The notes: generated from the letters alone by a model not told the origin. 64,000 nt of DNA from Marinobacter iranensis (GCF_029207565.1 NZ_JANCMW010000017.1:1-64000), one strand, 5' to 3'. Shown: positions 45,610 through 55,644, numbered from the stretch's first letter. A program made the numbers and translations.

Positions 45610-47643
45610 ATGACGCAAGTGAGTTCAAAGCAACAGCGCGATATTCTGGTAACCAGCGCCCTGCCGTACGCCAATGGCCCCATTCACCTGGGCCATCTGC
45701 TGGAATACATTCAGACCGATATCTGGGTGCGCTATCAGAAAATGCGTGGCCAGAACTGCTACTACGTCTGCGCGGATGACGCCCACGGTACCGCGATCAT
45801 GCTGCGGGCCGAGCGGGAAGGCATCTCGTCGGAAAACCTGATTGATCGCATTCGCGAAGAGCACCAGCAGGATTTCGGCGGCTTCCATATTCTCTTCGAT
45901 AACTATTACACCACCCATTCCGAGGAGAACCGTCAATTTTCGGAATACATCTATCGTCAGTTGCAGGAAAACGGCCATATCGCCACCCGCAAGATCACCC
46001 AGGCGTTTGATCCGGAAAAGAACATGTTCCTGGCGGATCGGTTCATCAAGGGCACTTGCCCGAAATGCAAAACCGAAGACCAGTACGGTGACAACTGTGA
46101 GGCCTGTGGTGCCACCTATACACCGGCGGAGCTGATCAATCCGCGTTCGGCGGTTTCCGGTGCCACACCCGTTGAGAAGGAATCCGAGCACTATTTCTTC
46201 CGCCTGCCGGCGTTCGCGGATTTTCTCGCCAACTGGACCCGCAGTGGCACGCTCCAGCCCCAGGTGGCCAACAAGCTGGCCGAGTGGCTGGATGCTGGCC
46301 TGCAGGAATGGGACATCAGCCGCGATGCGCCCTATTTCGGGTTCGAGATTCCGGACGCACCGGGCAAGTATTTCTATGTCTGGCTGGATGCCCCCATCGG
46401 TTACCTGGCGAGCTTCAAGAACCTGTGCAACCGTGAAGGCATTGATTTCGAGCACTTCTGGAAAGCGGATTCCACCGCCGAGGTGTATCACTTCATCGGC
46501 AAGGACATCATCAATTTCCACGCGCTGTTCTGGCCCTCCATGCTCCACAGTGCGGGGTTCCGTACCCCGAGTGCCGTCTGGGCCCACGGTTTTGTGACGG
46601 TGAATGGCAAGAAGATGTCCAAGTCCCGGGGCACGTTCATCATGGCCCGCACCTATCTGGACCACCTGAACCCGGAATACTTGCGCTACTATTTCGCCGC
46701 CAAGCTGACCGGCAGCGTCGATGACATGGACCTGAACCTGGAGGACTTCGCCGCACGGGTGAACTCGGATCTGGTCGGCAAGGTTGTGAACATCGCCAGC
46801 CGCAGTGCCGGCTTTATTACCAAGCGTTTCAACGGCCAGCTTGGCACCGTTACCGAGCACGACAAGCTGAAAGAGTTTATCGATGCCGGGGGGGAGATCG
46901 CAGATTTCTACGAGGCCCGGGAGTTTGGTCGCGCCATGCGGCGCATCATGGAACTGGCGGATGTCGCCAACCAGTATGTAAATGACGAACAGCCCTGGGT
47001 GATTGCCAAGCAGGAAGGCCAGGACGACAACCTGCAGGCCATCTGTACCAACGCCATTAACATGTTCCACTTGCTGATGACCTACCTGGCGCCGGTGCTG
47101 CCGGAAACCGCGAAGGCCTCGGAAGCGTTCCTCAATGCCCCGCTGGACTGGAACAAGCGTGATCAGCGCCTGGAGAACCACGACATCAACAAGTTCAAGC
47201 CGCTGATGAATCGTGTGGAAATGGCCCAGATCGAGAAAATGCTGGACGCTTCCAAGGAAGAAATGCCTGCGGCGACCGGGCAGAAAGAGCCTGAAGCCAA
47301 TCTTGAGCCGATTGCCGATGAGATAGAATTCGGGGACTTCGCGAAAGTGGACTTTCGGGTTGTCAAGATTGTCAAAGCCGAACACGTGGAAGGCGCAGAC
47401 AAGCTTCTTCGCCTCACCCTTGACGTGGGGCATGGCGAGCGCAACGTGTTTGCGGGTATCAAATCGGCTTACAGGCCGGAAGATCTGGAGGGGCGCCTGA
47501 CGGTAATGGTGGCCAATCTCAAGCCCCGGAAAATGAAGTTTGGCATGTCTGAAGGTATGGTGCTGGCAGCGGGCCCGGGCGGTAAGGATATCTTTATCCT
47601 GTCACCCGATTCCGGCGCCACACCCGGCATGCGGATCATGTAA
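45610..47643 (+). CDS. metG: Methionyl-tRNA synthetase
   Basis: A 677-residue class I synthetase: HIGH-type HLGH in YANGPIHLGHLLEY (about 17-30), a zinc knuckle CPKCKTEDQYGDNCEAC (about 150-166), KMSKSRGT (about 334-341), and a C-terminal tRNA-binding/dimerisation domain (about 575-677). The rsxA start follows after 12 bases, so read-through into the rsx operon is likely. Confidence 0.97.
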   Translation: MTQVSSKQQRDILVTSALPYANGPIHLGHLLEYIQTDIWVRYQKMRGQNCYYVCADDAHGTAIMLRAEREGISSENLIDRIREEHQQDFGGFHILFDNYYTTHSEENRQFSEYIYRQLQENGHIATRKITQAFDPEKNMFLADRFIKGTCPKCKTEDQYGDNCEACGATYTPAELINPRSAVSGATPVEKESEHYFFRLPAFADFLANWTRSGTLQPQVANKLAEWLDAGLQEWDISRDAPYFGFEIPDAPGKYFYVWLDAPIGYLASFKNLCNREGIDFEHFWKADSTAEVYHFIGKDIINFHALFWPSMLHSAGFRTPSAVWAHGFVTVNGKKMSKSRGTFIMARTYLDHLNPEYLRYYFAAKLTGSVDDMDLNLEDFAARVNSDLVGKVVNIASRSAGFITKRFNGQLGTVTEHDKLKEFIDAGGEIADFYEAREFGRAMRRIMELADVANQYVNDEQPWVIAKQEGQDDNLQAICTNAINMFHLLMTYLAPVLPETAKASEAFLNAPLDWNKRDQRLENHDINKFKPLMNRVEMAQIEKMLDASKEEMPAATGQKEPEANLEPIADEIEFGDFAKVDFRVVKIVKAEHVEGADKLLRLTLDVGHGERNVFAGIKSAYRPEDLEGRLTVMVANLKPRKMKFGMSEGMVLAAGPGGKDIFILSPDSGATPGMRIM

Positions 47644-47655
47644 TGGTGGGGACTG

Positions 47656-48237
47656 ATGACTGAGTATCTGCTGATCCTGGTCAGTACTATACTGGTGAAC
47701 AACTTTGTGCTGGTGCAGTTCCTGGGGCTCTGCCCGTTCATGGGCGTTTCCGGGAAGCTGGAAACCGCCATGGGCATGTCTTTGGCCACCACGTTCGTGC
47801 TGACCCTCGCTTCGGTATGCAGTTATCTGGCTTATACCTACCTGCTGGAACCGCTGGACCTGGCGTTCCTCAAGACCATCACCTTCATCCTGGTGATCGC
47901 CGTGGTGGTGCAGTTCACGGAAATGGTGGTTCGCAAAACCAGCCCCCTGCTATACCGGGTGCTGGGTATTTTCCTGCCGCTGATTACCACCAACTGTGCG
48001 GTCCTGGGCGTTGCCCTGCTCAACCTCAACAAGAACAACAACTTCGTGGAGTCCGTGCTGTACGGCTTTGGTGCTGCCGCCGGTTTCTCCCTCGTTCTGG
48101 TGCTGTTTGCCGCCATGCGAGAGCGCATTGCCGTTGCCGATGTGCCGGTTGCCTTCCAGGGTGCTGCTATTGGTATGGTGACCGCAGGGTTGATGTCATT
48201 GGCCTTCCTGGGTTTTACCGGCCTGGTCAGCGTCTGA
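47656..48237 (+). CDS. rsxA: Electron transport complex protein RsxA (RnfA)
   Basis: A 193-residue integral membrane subunit with six helices, part of the Rsx/Rnf complex. It has the pseudo-symmetric LGLCPFMGVSG and TNCAVLGVALLN motifs, each containing a cysteine that helps hold a membrane-embedded Fe-S cluster with RsxE. Rnf couples ferredoxin/NADH electron transfer to an ion gradient; the E. coli Rsx complex keeps SoxR reduced. First gene of rsxABCDGE. Confidence 0.95.
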   Translation: MTEYLLILVSTILVNNFVLVQFLGLCPFMGVSGKLETAMGMSLATTFVLTLASVCSYLAYTYLLEPLDLAFLKTITFILVIAVVVQFTEMVVRKTSPLLYRVLGIFLPLITTNCAVLGVALLNLNKNNNFVESVLYGFGAAAGFSLVLVLFAAMRERIAVADVPVAFQGAAIGMVTAGLMSLAFLGFTGLVSV

Positions 48238-48250
48238 CGGAGCATTTGTT

Positions 48251-48829
48251 ATGTGGACGAGCATACTGATTGCCGTGGTGGTTCTGCTCGCGCTGGCGGT
48301 GGTGTTCGGCGGCCTGCTGGGTTTCGCTGCTGAGCGTTTCCGGGTGGAAGGCAACCCGCTGGTGGACCAGATTGACTCCATGCTGCCGCAAACCCAGTGC
48401 GGCCAGTGTGGCTTCCCCGGCTGCCGCCCTTACGCCGAATCCATTGCCAACGGCGATGCCATCAACAAATGCCCACCCGGTGGCGAAACCACCATCAAGG
48501 CCCTGGCGGACCTGTTGGATGTGGAGCCACAACCGCTGGACGCGGAACACGGCGTTGAACAGGCCAAACGCGTTGCGGTTATCCGTGAGGACGAGTGCAT
48601 CGGCTGCACCAAGTGCATCCAGGCCTGCCCGGTGGACGCTATCCTGGGCGCCGCAAAACACATGCACACGGTGATTGAAAGTGAGTGCACCGGTTGTGAT
48701 CTTTGTGTGGAGCCCTGCCCCGTGGATTGCATCGACATGGTAACGGTGGAGCCGGATATACGCTCATGGACCTGGACGCCCCCCAAATCGGGCTTGATCG
48801 CCACGGACCGCCAGGGAGCCAGTGCCTGA
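48251..48829 (+). CDS. rsxB: Electron transport complex ferredoxin subunit RsxB (RnfB)
   Basis: A 192-residue protein with an N-terminal membrane helix (about 5-27), a four-cysteine cluster motif (QCGQCGFPGC, about 48-57, with a following Cys), and two ferredoxin 4Fe-4S motifs, CIGCTKCIQACP and CTGCDLCVEPCP. It passes electrons within the Rsx complex. Its stop overlaps the rsxC ATG (TGATG). Confidence 0.95.
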   Translation: MWTSILIAVVVLLALAVVFGGLLGFAAERFRVEGNPLVDQIDSMLPQTQCGQCGFPGCRPYAESIANGDAINKCPPGGETTIKALADLLDVEPQPLDAEHGVEQAKRVAVIREDECIGCTKCIQACPVDAILGAAKHMHTVIESECTGCDLCVEPCPVDCIDMVTVEPDIRSWTWTPPKSGLIATDRQGASA

Positions 48830-50664
48830 TGACGCAACTCTGGGACTTCTCCGGTGGCATCCATCCCGCCGAAAACAAGCACCTGTCCACCACTCGCCCC
48901 ATCGCAAAGGCGGGCCTGCCGGACATACTGGTGTTGCCACTTCAACAGCACATTGGTGAACCGGCCGAGGCCTGCGTCAGTGTTGGTGATCGCGTTCTGA
49001 AAGGCCAGAAGATTGCCGATGTTACCGGTGGCATGGGCGTTCCCGTTCACGCACCCACCTCCGGCACTATCGAGTCCGTCAGCCTGCAGCCGGTTCCCCA
49101 CCCCTCTGGCATGAGCGACTGGTGCATCACACTCAGGCCCGACGGACAGGATGAATGGGGCACCCTCAGCCCAGTTGCGAACTACCGGGACCTGGATAGA
49201 GAACAGGTCCTGGATCTGATCCGCGACTCAGGCATTGCGGGCATGGGCGGCGCGGGTTTCCCGACCAATATCAAGCTACGCCCGCCAAAAGACCGCAAAG
49301 TGAGCACGCTGATCCTGAACGGCGCCGAGTGCGAGCCGTATATCACCGCCGACGATATGTCGATGAGGGAGAAAGCCGACGAGATCATCGCCGGGCTCCG
49401 GATCATGGCCTGGATACTTCGCCCGGAACGCTGCGTTATTGCGGTTGAGGACAACAAACCAGAGGCCATTGCAGCGCTCAGGAAGGCCGCAGAAGGCACC
49501 CAGACAGAGGTTGCAGTCATCCCCACCAAGTACCCGTCCGGGGGCGAAAAGCAGCTTATCCAGCTCCTCACGGGCATGGAAGTGCCCAGTGGCGGCATCC
49601 CCGCGGATATCGGTGTGATGTGCCAGAACGTGGGCACGGCTATCGCCGTATCGGCCGCCATTTTCCGCGGAGAACCGCTGATTTCCCGCATCACGACTGT
49701 GACCGGCCAGGCCATCACCAATCCCGGTAATTTCGAAGTATTGATCGGCACGCCCATCGATTACCTGCTGGTACGAGCCGGACTGGACGACAACGCCCTT
49801 CACCGGCTGGTACTCGGCGGCCCGATGATGGGTTACACCCTGGAAACGCCGTCAGTGCCTGTGGTGAAAACCACCAACTGCGTGATTGCCGCCACCGCGT
49901 CGGAGCTGCCCGACCCCGCACCGGAGCAACCCTGTATCCGTTGTGGCGCATGCGCCGAAGCCTGCCCCATGGAACTGCTGCCCCAGCAACTGTTCTGGTA
50001 CTCCAGCTCCGGAGAGTTCGACAAGGCCGAGCACCTGAACCTGTTCGACTGCATTGAGTGTGGTATCTGCTCCTACGTCTGCCCCAGCTCCATCCCCCTG
50101 GTGCAATATTACCGTGCCGCCAAAGGCGAGATCCGGGTTCAACAGGCCGAGCACCTGAAGGCAGATCGCGCCCGTGAACGTTTCGAAGCCCGCCAGGCCA
50201 GGCTGGAACGGGAGCAGCAGGAAAAAGAACTGCGGCGCAAGGAGCGGGCAAAGGCGGCCGCTGAAGCCCAGGCGAAGAAGCAGGCCGAGGCCGCGGAGGC
50301 GGAAGCACAGGGCCAGCCAGCCGATGATCGCGCCGCCAAGGCCGCCCAGGTTCAGGAAGCCCTGGCCCGAAAGAAGGCGAAAAACAAGCAATCCGCAGCA
50401 ACAGACAGCAACACTCCGGAAAAACCTGCAAGCGAGCCGGCACCGGATATCGAAACCCTGGAAAAACAACTCAACCAGTCCACCGCCAAGCTCAACACCA
50501 TGCAGAGTATGCTGGAAGATGCCAAAGCCGAAAATGCGGACAACGTCGAGAAACTGGAGCGGGCCGTCACCAAGAACCACGACCGGGTGAAACGCGCGGA
50601 AGAAGCCCTGGCTGAAGCCCGTCATTCCCTGGAAGCCGCTGACACCCAAACGACTGACTCATGA
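48829..50664 (+). CDS. rsxC: Electron transport complex subunit RsxC (RnfC)
   Basis: A 611-residue peripheral subunit that carries NADH/FMN-binding SLBB-type domains (GMGGAGFPTNIKL and the NGAECEPYIT loop, about 138-180) and two 4Fe-4S motifs, CIRCGACAEACP and CIECGICSYVCP (about 370-425). After about residue 445 comes a long Ala/Lys/Glu/Gln-rich tail that should form a coiled coil. Such tails are known and vary in length in proteobacterial RnfC. The start MTQLWDFSGG overlaps the rsxB stop. Confidence 0.94.
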   Translation: MTQLWDFSGGIHPAENKHLSTTRPIAKAGLPDILVLPLQQHIGEPAEACVSVGDRVLKGQKIADVTGGMGVPVHAPTSGTIESVSLQPVPHPSGMSDWCITLRPDGQDEWGTLSPVANYRDLDREQVLDLIRDSGIAGMGGAGFPTNIKLRPPKDRKVSTLILNGAECEPYITADDMSMREKADEIIAGLRIMAWILRPERCVIAVEDNKPEAIAALRKAAEGTQTEVAVIPTKYPSGGEKQLIQLLTGMEVPSGGIPADIGVMCQNVGTAIAVSAAIFRGEPLISRITTVTGQAITNPGNFEVLIGTPIDYLLVRAGLDDNALHRLVLGGPMMGYTLETPSVPVVKTTNCVIAATASELPDPAPEQPCIRCGACAEACPMELLPQQLFWYSSSGEFDKAEHLNLFDCIECGICSYVCPSSIPLVQYYRAAKGEIRVQQAEHLKADRARERFEARQARLEREQQEKELRRKERAKAAAEAQAKKQAEAAEAEAQGQPADDRAAKAAQVQEALARKKAKNKQSAATDSNTPEKPASEPAPDIETLEKQLNQSTAKLNTMQSMLEDAKAENADNVEKLERAVTKNHDRVKRAEEALAEARHSLEAADTQTTDS

Positions 50665-50683
50665 TGAACAGGCCCCAACGCTA

Positions 50684-51736
50684 ATGGCACTTGCGCAACA
50701 GTCCTCTCCCCATGCCCGCAACGCCCGCTCCACCTCACAGGTGATGCGATGGGTGATTCTGGCAGCCCTGCCCGGCCTGCTGGCACAGACCCTGTTTTTC
50801 GGCTGGGGCAACCTGATCAATGTAGTGTGGTGTACTGCCGTGGCACTGGCCGCCGAAGCAACCATCCTCAAGCTTCGCAAGCGCCCCGTTACCATCTTCC
50901 TGAAGGACAACACCGCAGCCGTTACCGGCCTTTTGCTGGGCCTTTCCCTGCCCCAGTTCGCGCCCTGGTGGGTGTCCGCCGTTGCGGTTATCGCCGCCAT
51001 CGTCATGGCCAAACAACTATACGGCGGGCTTGGTTCCAACCCGTTCAACCCTGCGATGGTGGGCTACGCGCTGGTACTGATTTCTTTCCCGGTGGCCATG
51101 ACCACCAACTGGGCCCAACCCGGCCTGTTGTGGGAGACAGGCCCCGGGTTCGGGGAAACCCTCGGAATGATCGCCTCCGGGCAGCAAACAGCGGTGGACG
51201 GATTCACCATGGCCACGCCGCTGGATGAATACAAACACAAGATCGCCACCCACACCGCAGCGGAAGTGCTCCAGCACCCCACCTTTGGCGAGGGCGTTGC
51301 CAAGGGATGGGAATGGGTCAATGCCGCGTTTCTCGCCGGCGGCCTGGTACTCATCGGCCTTAGAATCATTACCTGGCACATTCCTGTCAGCATGCTGGCA
51401 GGCCTGGCGATTATGAGCCTCGCCTTTGGCAGCAATGCCGACCAGTATGCGCCGCTGTCGATGCACCTGCTGGCAGGCGGCACCATGCTGGGCGCCTTTT
51501 TCATTGCGACGGACCCGGTGTCCGCGGCCTCCAGCCACCAGGGCAAACTGATCTACGGCGCTGCTATCGGTATCCTGATCTACCTGATCCGCACCTGGGG
51601 GGCCTACCCCGATGCGGTGGCCTTCAGCGTACTGTTGATGAACTTTGCCGTACCGTTTATCGATCACTACACGCCGCCACGTACTTACGGGCACCACAAA
51701 CCGCGGCGCGGCATTCCCGGCAAGGGGCAGGGGTAA
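50684..51736 (+). CDS. rsxD: Electron transport complex subunit RsxD (RnfD)
   Basis: A 350-residue membrane protein with about ten helices. The flavinylation motif is visible as DGFTMATPLD (near residue 170), where FMN is attached to a threonine. The conserved GLGSNPFNPAMVGYA and TDPVSAASS segments are typical. It forms part of the ion-conducting path with RsxA, RsxE and RsxG. Confidence 0.94.
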   Translation: MALAQQSSPHARNARSTSQVMRWVILAALPGLLAQTLFFGWGNLINVVWCTAVALAAEATILKLRKRPVTIFLKDNTAAVTGLLLGLSLPQFAPWWVSAVAVIAAIVMAKQLYGGLGSNPFNPAMVGYALVLISFPVAMTTNWAQPGLLWETGPGFGETLGMIASGQQTAVDGFTMATPLDEYKHKIATHTAAEVLQHPTFGEGVAKGWEWVNAAFLAGGLVLIGLRIITWHIPVSMLAGLAIMSLAFGSNADQYAPLSMHLLAGGTMLGAFFIATDPVSAASSHQGKLIYGAAIGILIYLIRTWGAYPDAVAFSVLLMNFAVPFIDHYTPPRTYGHHKPRRGIPGKGQG

Positions 51737-51739
51737 GCC

Positions 51740-52441
51740 ATGGCAGCCATCACCCAGTCAATCCGCCGCAACGCCATCGGCCTCGGCCTGTTCGCCATCA
51801 TTACCGGTGGAACCATTGCTGTAACCCAGGTACTGACGGCGGAACGCATCCAGGAACAGGCTGCCCGGGCAGAAGCCCAGGCGTTGTTCGAGATCATTCC
51901 CGAGAACCGGCACGACAATAATTTACTAACCGACACCGTCCAGCTTCCCGCTGGCCAACGGCTCAATGACGGGGAGCCCATTACTGCCTGGGTTGCACGT
52001 CGCAATGGCCGGCCAACAGGGCTGATCATGCCAGTGGTGGCGCCCGATGGTTATTCCGGAGATATCCACCTGCTGGTGGGCATGAACCTGCAGGGCAAAA
52101 TACTGGGCGTACGGGTGACCAGTCACCGGGAGACTCCCGGCCTGGGAGATCGCATCGAAACCAAGAAATCCGACTGGGTTCACTCATTCACCGGCCGCTC
52201 CCTTGGCAACCCCGAACCGAAAGACTGGAATGTAAAGAAAAACGGCGGTACGTTCGACCAATTTACTGGCGCAACCATTACCCCGAGGGCCGTGGTGAAA
52301 GCGGTGCAGAAATCCCTGGTCTATTTCCGCAAACATCGCAGTGACATTCGCGGCATCCTGAACGAACCGGCATCCCCCCGAAACAAGCCGCTGACACCGG
52401 AAGAGATTGCCGGCCAGACACCAGAACGGGAGCACTCGTAA
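51740..52441 (+). CDS. rsxG: Electron transport complex flavoprotein RsxG (RnfG)
   Basis: A 233-residue protein with one N-terminal membrane helix (about 12-32) and a periplasmic FMN-binding domain. The flavinylation motif FTGATITP places the FMN-bearing threonine at residue 179. Three bases separate it from rsxD, and its stop is one base from the rsxE start. Confidence 0.94.
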   Translation: MAAITQSIRRNAIGLGLFAIITGGTIAVTQVLTAERIQEQAARAEAQALFEIIPENRHDNNLLTDTVQLPAGQRLNDGEPITAWVARRNGRPTGLIMPVVAPDGYSGDIHLLVGMNLQGKILGVRVTSHRETPGLGDRIETKKSDWVHSFTGRSLGNPEPKDWNVKKNGGTFDQFTGATITPRAVVKAVQKSLVYFRKHRSDIRGILNEPASPRNKPLTPEEIAGQTPEREHS

Positions 52442-52442
52442 C

Positions 52443-53153
52443 ATGGCGACCAAATCCAGCGCAGAAATCATCCGTGACGGTTTGTGGACCAATAATCCGG
52501 CCCTGGTGCAGGTGTTGGGGCTGTGCCCCCTGCTGGCGGTGACCAGTACCGTGGTTAACGCCATCGGCCTGGGTCTGGCCACGCTCATGGTGCTGATGGG
52601 CTCGAATCTGGCGGTGTCGCTGATTCGTAACTTTGTCAGCGAGTCGGTGCGCCTGCCTGCTTTCGTGATGATCATCGCCTCCTTCGTAACCTGCGCGGAA
52701 CTGCTGATGCAGGCTTATACCTACGAGCTTTACCAGATACTCGGAATCTTCATTCCGCTGATCGTGACCAACTGCGCCATCCTTGGCCGCGCCGATGCCT
52801 TTGCGTCCAAGAACGCACCCCTGCCGGCCCTGCTGGACGGCGTCATGATGGGCATCGGATTCCTGGTGGTGCTGATTGCGCTCGGCGCAATGCGGGAGTT
52901 GATTGGCCAGGGCACGCTGTTTACCGACATGGACCTGCTGTTGGGCCCAATGGCCGCAGACTGGGGCATCCGGCCACTGGAGCAGTATCCGGATGTGCTG
53001 TTCATGGTGCTGCCTCCCGGCGCCTTCGTCGGGCTGGGGCTGCTCATCGCGCTCAAGAATGGCATAGACAATCACATCAAGGCCCGCCGCAAGGCTGCCG
53101 AGCCCGTGGTGGCCGGCAGCAAACGAGTACGGGTGACCGGCCATGTGTCCTGA
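52443..53153 (+). CDS. rsxE: Electron transport complex subunit RsxE (RnfE)
   Basis: A 236-residue membrane protein homologous to RsxA, with six helices and the matching motifs LGLCPLLAVTST and VTNCAILGRADAFA. The start MATKSSAEI follows the rsxG stop directly (TAACATG). Last gene of the rsx operon; nth follows after 36 bases, the order seen in E. coli. Confidence 0.94.
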   Translation: MATKSSAEIIRDGLWTNNPALVQVLGLCPLLAVTSTVVNAIGLGLATLMVLMGSNLAVSLIRNFVSESVRLPAFVMIIASFVTCAELLMQAYTYELYQILGIFIPLIVTNCAILGRADAFASKNAPLPALLDGVMMGIGFLVVLIALGAMRELIGQGTLFTDMDLLLGPMAADWGIRPLEQYPDVLFMVLPPGAFVGLGLLIALKNGIDNHIKARRKAAEPVVAGSKRVRVTGHVS

Positions 53154-53189
53154 GCACTCTGTAAGCCTTTTTCAATCAGCGGATAGAAA

Positions 53190-53831
53190 ATGAACAAGGA
53201 AAAACGTACCGAAATCTTTACCCGCCTGCGGGATGCCAACCCGACACCCACAACGGAGCTGAACTACGCCAGCCCCTTCGAGCTGCTGATTGCGGTAATC
53301 CTGTCAGCCCAGGCGACGGACGTGGGCGTGAACAAGGCAACGGCAAAACTGTATCCAGTTGCCAACACCCCTGAGAAAATCCTGGCGCTGGGCGTGGACG
53401 GGCTGAAGGAATACATCAAGACCATCGGGCTGTTTAACAGCAAGGCCGAGAACGTGATCAAGACCTGCCGCGCCCTGCTTGAAAAACATGGCGGTGAGGT
53501 CCCGGATAACAGGGAAGATCTGGAAGCGCTCCCGGGCGTGGGGCGAAAAACCGCCAATGTGGTACTGAACACCGCCTTTGGGCAGCCCGCCATGGCGGTG
53601 GATACCCACATATTCCGGGTTTCAAACCGCACTGGTATTGCACCGGGCAAGAACGTTCTGGAGGTGGAAAAGCGTCTGATGCGGGTGGTTCCGAAAGAAT
53701 TCCTGCTGGATGCCCACCACTGGCTGATCCTGCATGGGCGTTATACCTGCACGGCCCGGAAACCCAAGTGTGGCGCCTGTATTATCGAGGATCTTTGCGA
53801 GTTCAAATACAAAAGGGACTACATGGACTGA
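53190..53831 (+). CDS. nth: Endonuclease III (DNA glycosylase/AP lyase)
   Basis: A 213-residue base-excision repair enzyme for oxidised pyrimidines. It has the helix-hairpin-helix LPGVGRKTANVVL with the catalytic lysine, the catalytic aspartate in VDTHIFRVSNR, and a C-terminal 4Fe-4S motif C-x6-C-x2-C-x5-C (CTARKPKCGACIIEDLC). Neighbouring rsx genes are the usual partners of nth. Confidence 0.97.
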   Translation: MNKEKRTEIFTRLRDANPTPTTELNYASPFELLIAVILSAQATDVGVNKATAKLYPVANTPEKILALGVDGLKEYIKTIGLFNSKAENVIKTCRALLEKHGGEVPDNREDLEALPGVGRKTANVVLNTAFGQPAMAVDTHIFRVSNRTGIAPGKNVLEVEKRLMRVVPKEFLLDAHHWLILHGRYTCTARKPKCGACIIEDLCEFKYKRDYMD

Positions 53832-53872
53832 GGCCGACCCCACCAATGGGGAGCCGGCTTCTCATCGGGCTT

Positions 53873-54448
53873 CTATCGCTGGCCCAGCATTTTTTCTTTC
53901 AGGTCTTCCTGGGCTGGCTCGTCCGACAGCCAGATACCGAACAAGGCCTTCTTGAACTCCAGGTCACCAATGGTAGCTCGTTGCTCACCGTTCTTCAGGA
54001 CGCGTACACCCTCACCCGGCAGGTAGACCAGGTCGAATACGTCGCCGTCCTTGATTTCCTCTGAAAAGACATCGAGAAAGGCATCAACGTCATCCTTGAT
54101 CGCAGCCAGGTCACCATCGGTGGAGTTCTCAAACCCTTCCATGGTGGCAGACTTCATCTTGTCGCTGGTGATCATCCCGGAAATGATATGCAGGGTAATC
54201 GCCTGTGGCTCGTCCGCGTTGATAATGGCCTGGCCATCGTTAATGGTCTCAGGCAAATACAGACCACCGATATAGAGGTCCATGAACCACTTGGAGCGGG
54301 TGCCCGCACCATTAAGCTTGAGCTCGGTGTCCATCGCCGAGTAGGTATCCGGCAGGTCAACGCCTTCCACCGTCAGGGCGGAAGCCGGGGCTGACAGGGC
54401 TGCTGTCAGCAGTAATGAGGCAAATCCTGTTGATAGGGCCTTTTTCAT
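53873..54448 (-). CDS. Chalcone isomerase-like domain protein, exported
   Basis: A 191-residue protein with a signal peptide (LSTGFASLLLTAALSAPASA, cleavage near residue 25). The mature part is a CHI-like domain: LNGAGTRSKWFMDLYIGGLY, then ITSDKMKSATMEGF and the final FKKALFGIWLSDEPAQ. Bacterial members of this fold have no chalcone isomerase activity shown and may bind fatty acids or similar small molecules. MKKAL is chosen as start because AAGGA precedes it and it gives a normal signal peptide. Confidence 0.82.
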   Translation of the reverse strand: MKKALSTGFASLLLTAALSAPASALTVEGVDLPDTYSAMDTELKLNGAGTRSKWFMDLYIGGLYLPETINDGQAIINADEPQAITLHIISGMITSDKMKSATMEGFENSTDGDLAAIKDDVDAFLDVFSEEIKDGDVFDLVYLPGEGVRVLKNGEQRATIGDLEFKKALFGIWLSDEPAQEDLKEKMLGQR

Positions 54449-54589
54449 CGTCCTTTCCTTATTGATCGTTATTATTGAATGTCTTGCTACTGGTTCGCCG
54501 GCGTTCGACACCCTTATCCCACACCAGCCAGCCAAGTTTAACAGGGAGCAAACGGGGGCTTACGCGGGCTGGTTCTCATTTGGCAACGC

Positions 54590-54627
54590 AAAAAAAACCG
54601 GCCTGCTGTCCGCGGGCCGGTTTTTTT
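54590..54627 (-). terminator. Rho-independent terminator of rpoS
   Basis: ACCGGCC (54597-54603) pairs with GGCCGGT (54615-54621), flanked by runs of A and T, so it can act in either direction. It lies 16 bases beyond the rpoS stop on the minus strand and separates rpoS from the chalcone isomerase-like gene. Confidence 0.92.
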
Positions 54628-54642
54628 ATCACACAGAACCTG

Positions 54643-55644
54643 CTACTTGAAGAGCATGGTGCCTGACAGGCCTTCTTTCTCCAGGATTTCCCGGAGGCGA
54701 CGAAGCGCCTCTACCTGAATCTGCCGGACCCGCTCACGGGTCAGACCAATCTCCTGGCCCACTTCCTCAAGCGTGCTGATGGGATAGCCTCGCAAGCCAA
54801 AGCGGCGGGAAAGTACTTCCTGCTGCTTGTCGCTGAGCTGGTCGATCCACTTTTCAACGCAGGAACACATGTTATTGTCCTGCAGCAGGTCGGCCGGGTC
54901 GGATGCGCCTTCGTCCGCGACGGTATCCAGCAGGGACTTCTCGCCGCCGCTACCAATCGGCGTGTCCATGGAGGCAACGCGTTCGTTCAGGCCCAGCATG
55001 CGCTTGACGTCCGAAACCGGCTTGTCGACCATCCGCGCAATCTCTTCCGCTGATGGCTCGTGGTCCAGCTTCTGGGTCAGCTCCCGTGCGGCGCGCAGAT
55101 AAAGGTTCAGTTCCTTGACTACGTGGATGGGGAGGCGAATGGTGCGGGTCTGGTTCATGATCGCCCGCTCAATGGTCTGGCGGATCCACCAGGTGGCGTA
55201 GGTGGAGAAGCGGAAACCGCGCTCCGGATCAAACTTTTCCACCGCCCGGATCAGCCCGAGATTGCCTTCCTCGATCAGGTCCAGCAGTGTCAGGCCACGG
55301 TTTACGTAACGCCGCGCAATTTTCACCACCAGGCGCAGGTTGCTCTCGATCATCCGCTTGCGTCCGGACTCCTCCCCCTTGCGGGCGAGCCGGGCAAAGT
55401 ACACTTCTTCTTCAGGTGTGAGGAGAGGAGAGAAACCGATTTCGTTGAGGTAAAGCTGGGTGGCATCCAGTTGCTTCTGGCTGGTGAAGTATCGGCCCTG
55501 GGCCGGGATATCATCTTCTACTTCGACGGCTTCAACTTCCGCCGTTTCTTTTTCTTCTACCTTGTCTTCCGCTAACAGTTGATCGTCTGCGTCTTCAACG
55601 TCCGCTACACGGTCAATGATGAGTTCTTCATGCTCTGCTGACAT
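54643..55644 (-). CDS. rpoS: RNA polymerase sigma factor RpoS
   Basis: A 333-residue sigma factor for stationary phase and general stress. An acidic N-terminal stretch is followed by region 1.2 (QLYLNEIGFSPLLTPEEE), region 2 (the GNLGLIRAVEKFDPERGFRF segment and TYATWWIRQTIERAI), region 3, and region 4 (LEEVGQEIGLTRERVRQI). Length and the nlpD neighbour separate it from RpoD. In related bacteria its main promoter is inside nlpD, which fits the 213-base gap here in which I see no clear promoter. Confidence 0.97.
   Translation of the reverse strand: MSAEHEELIIDRVADVEDADDQLLAEDKVEEKETAEVEAVEVEDDIPAQGRYFTSQKQLDATQLYLNEIGFSPLLTPEEEVYFARLARKGEESGRKRMIESNLRLVVKIARRYVNRGLTLLDLIEEGNLGLIRAVEKFDPERGFRFSTYATWWIRQTIERAIMNQTRTIRLPIHVVKELNLYLRAARELTQKLDHEPSAEEIARMVDKPVSDVKRMLGLNERVASMDTPIGSGGEKSLLDTVADEGASDPADLLQDNNMCSCVEKWIDQLSDKQQEVLSRRFGLRGYPISTLEEVGQEIGLTRERVRQIQVEALRRLREILEKEGLSGTMLFK

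Noticed and set aside
45625..47433. 602-codon minus-strand frame opposite metG
   Set aside because: Shadow of metG; no recognisable protein family.
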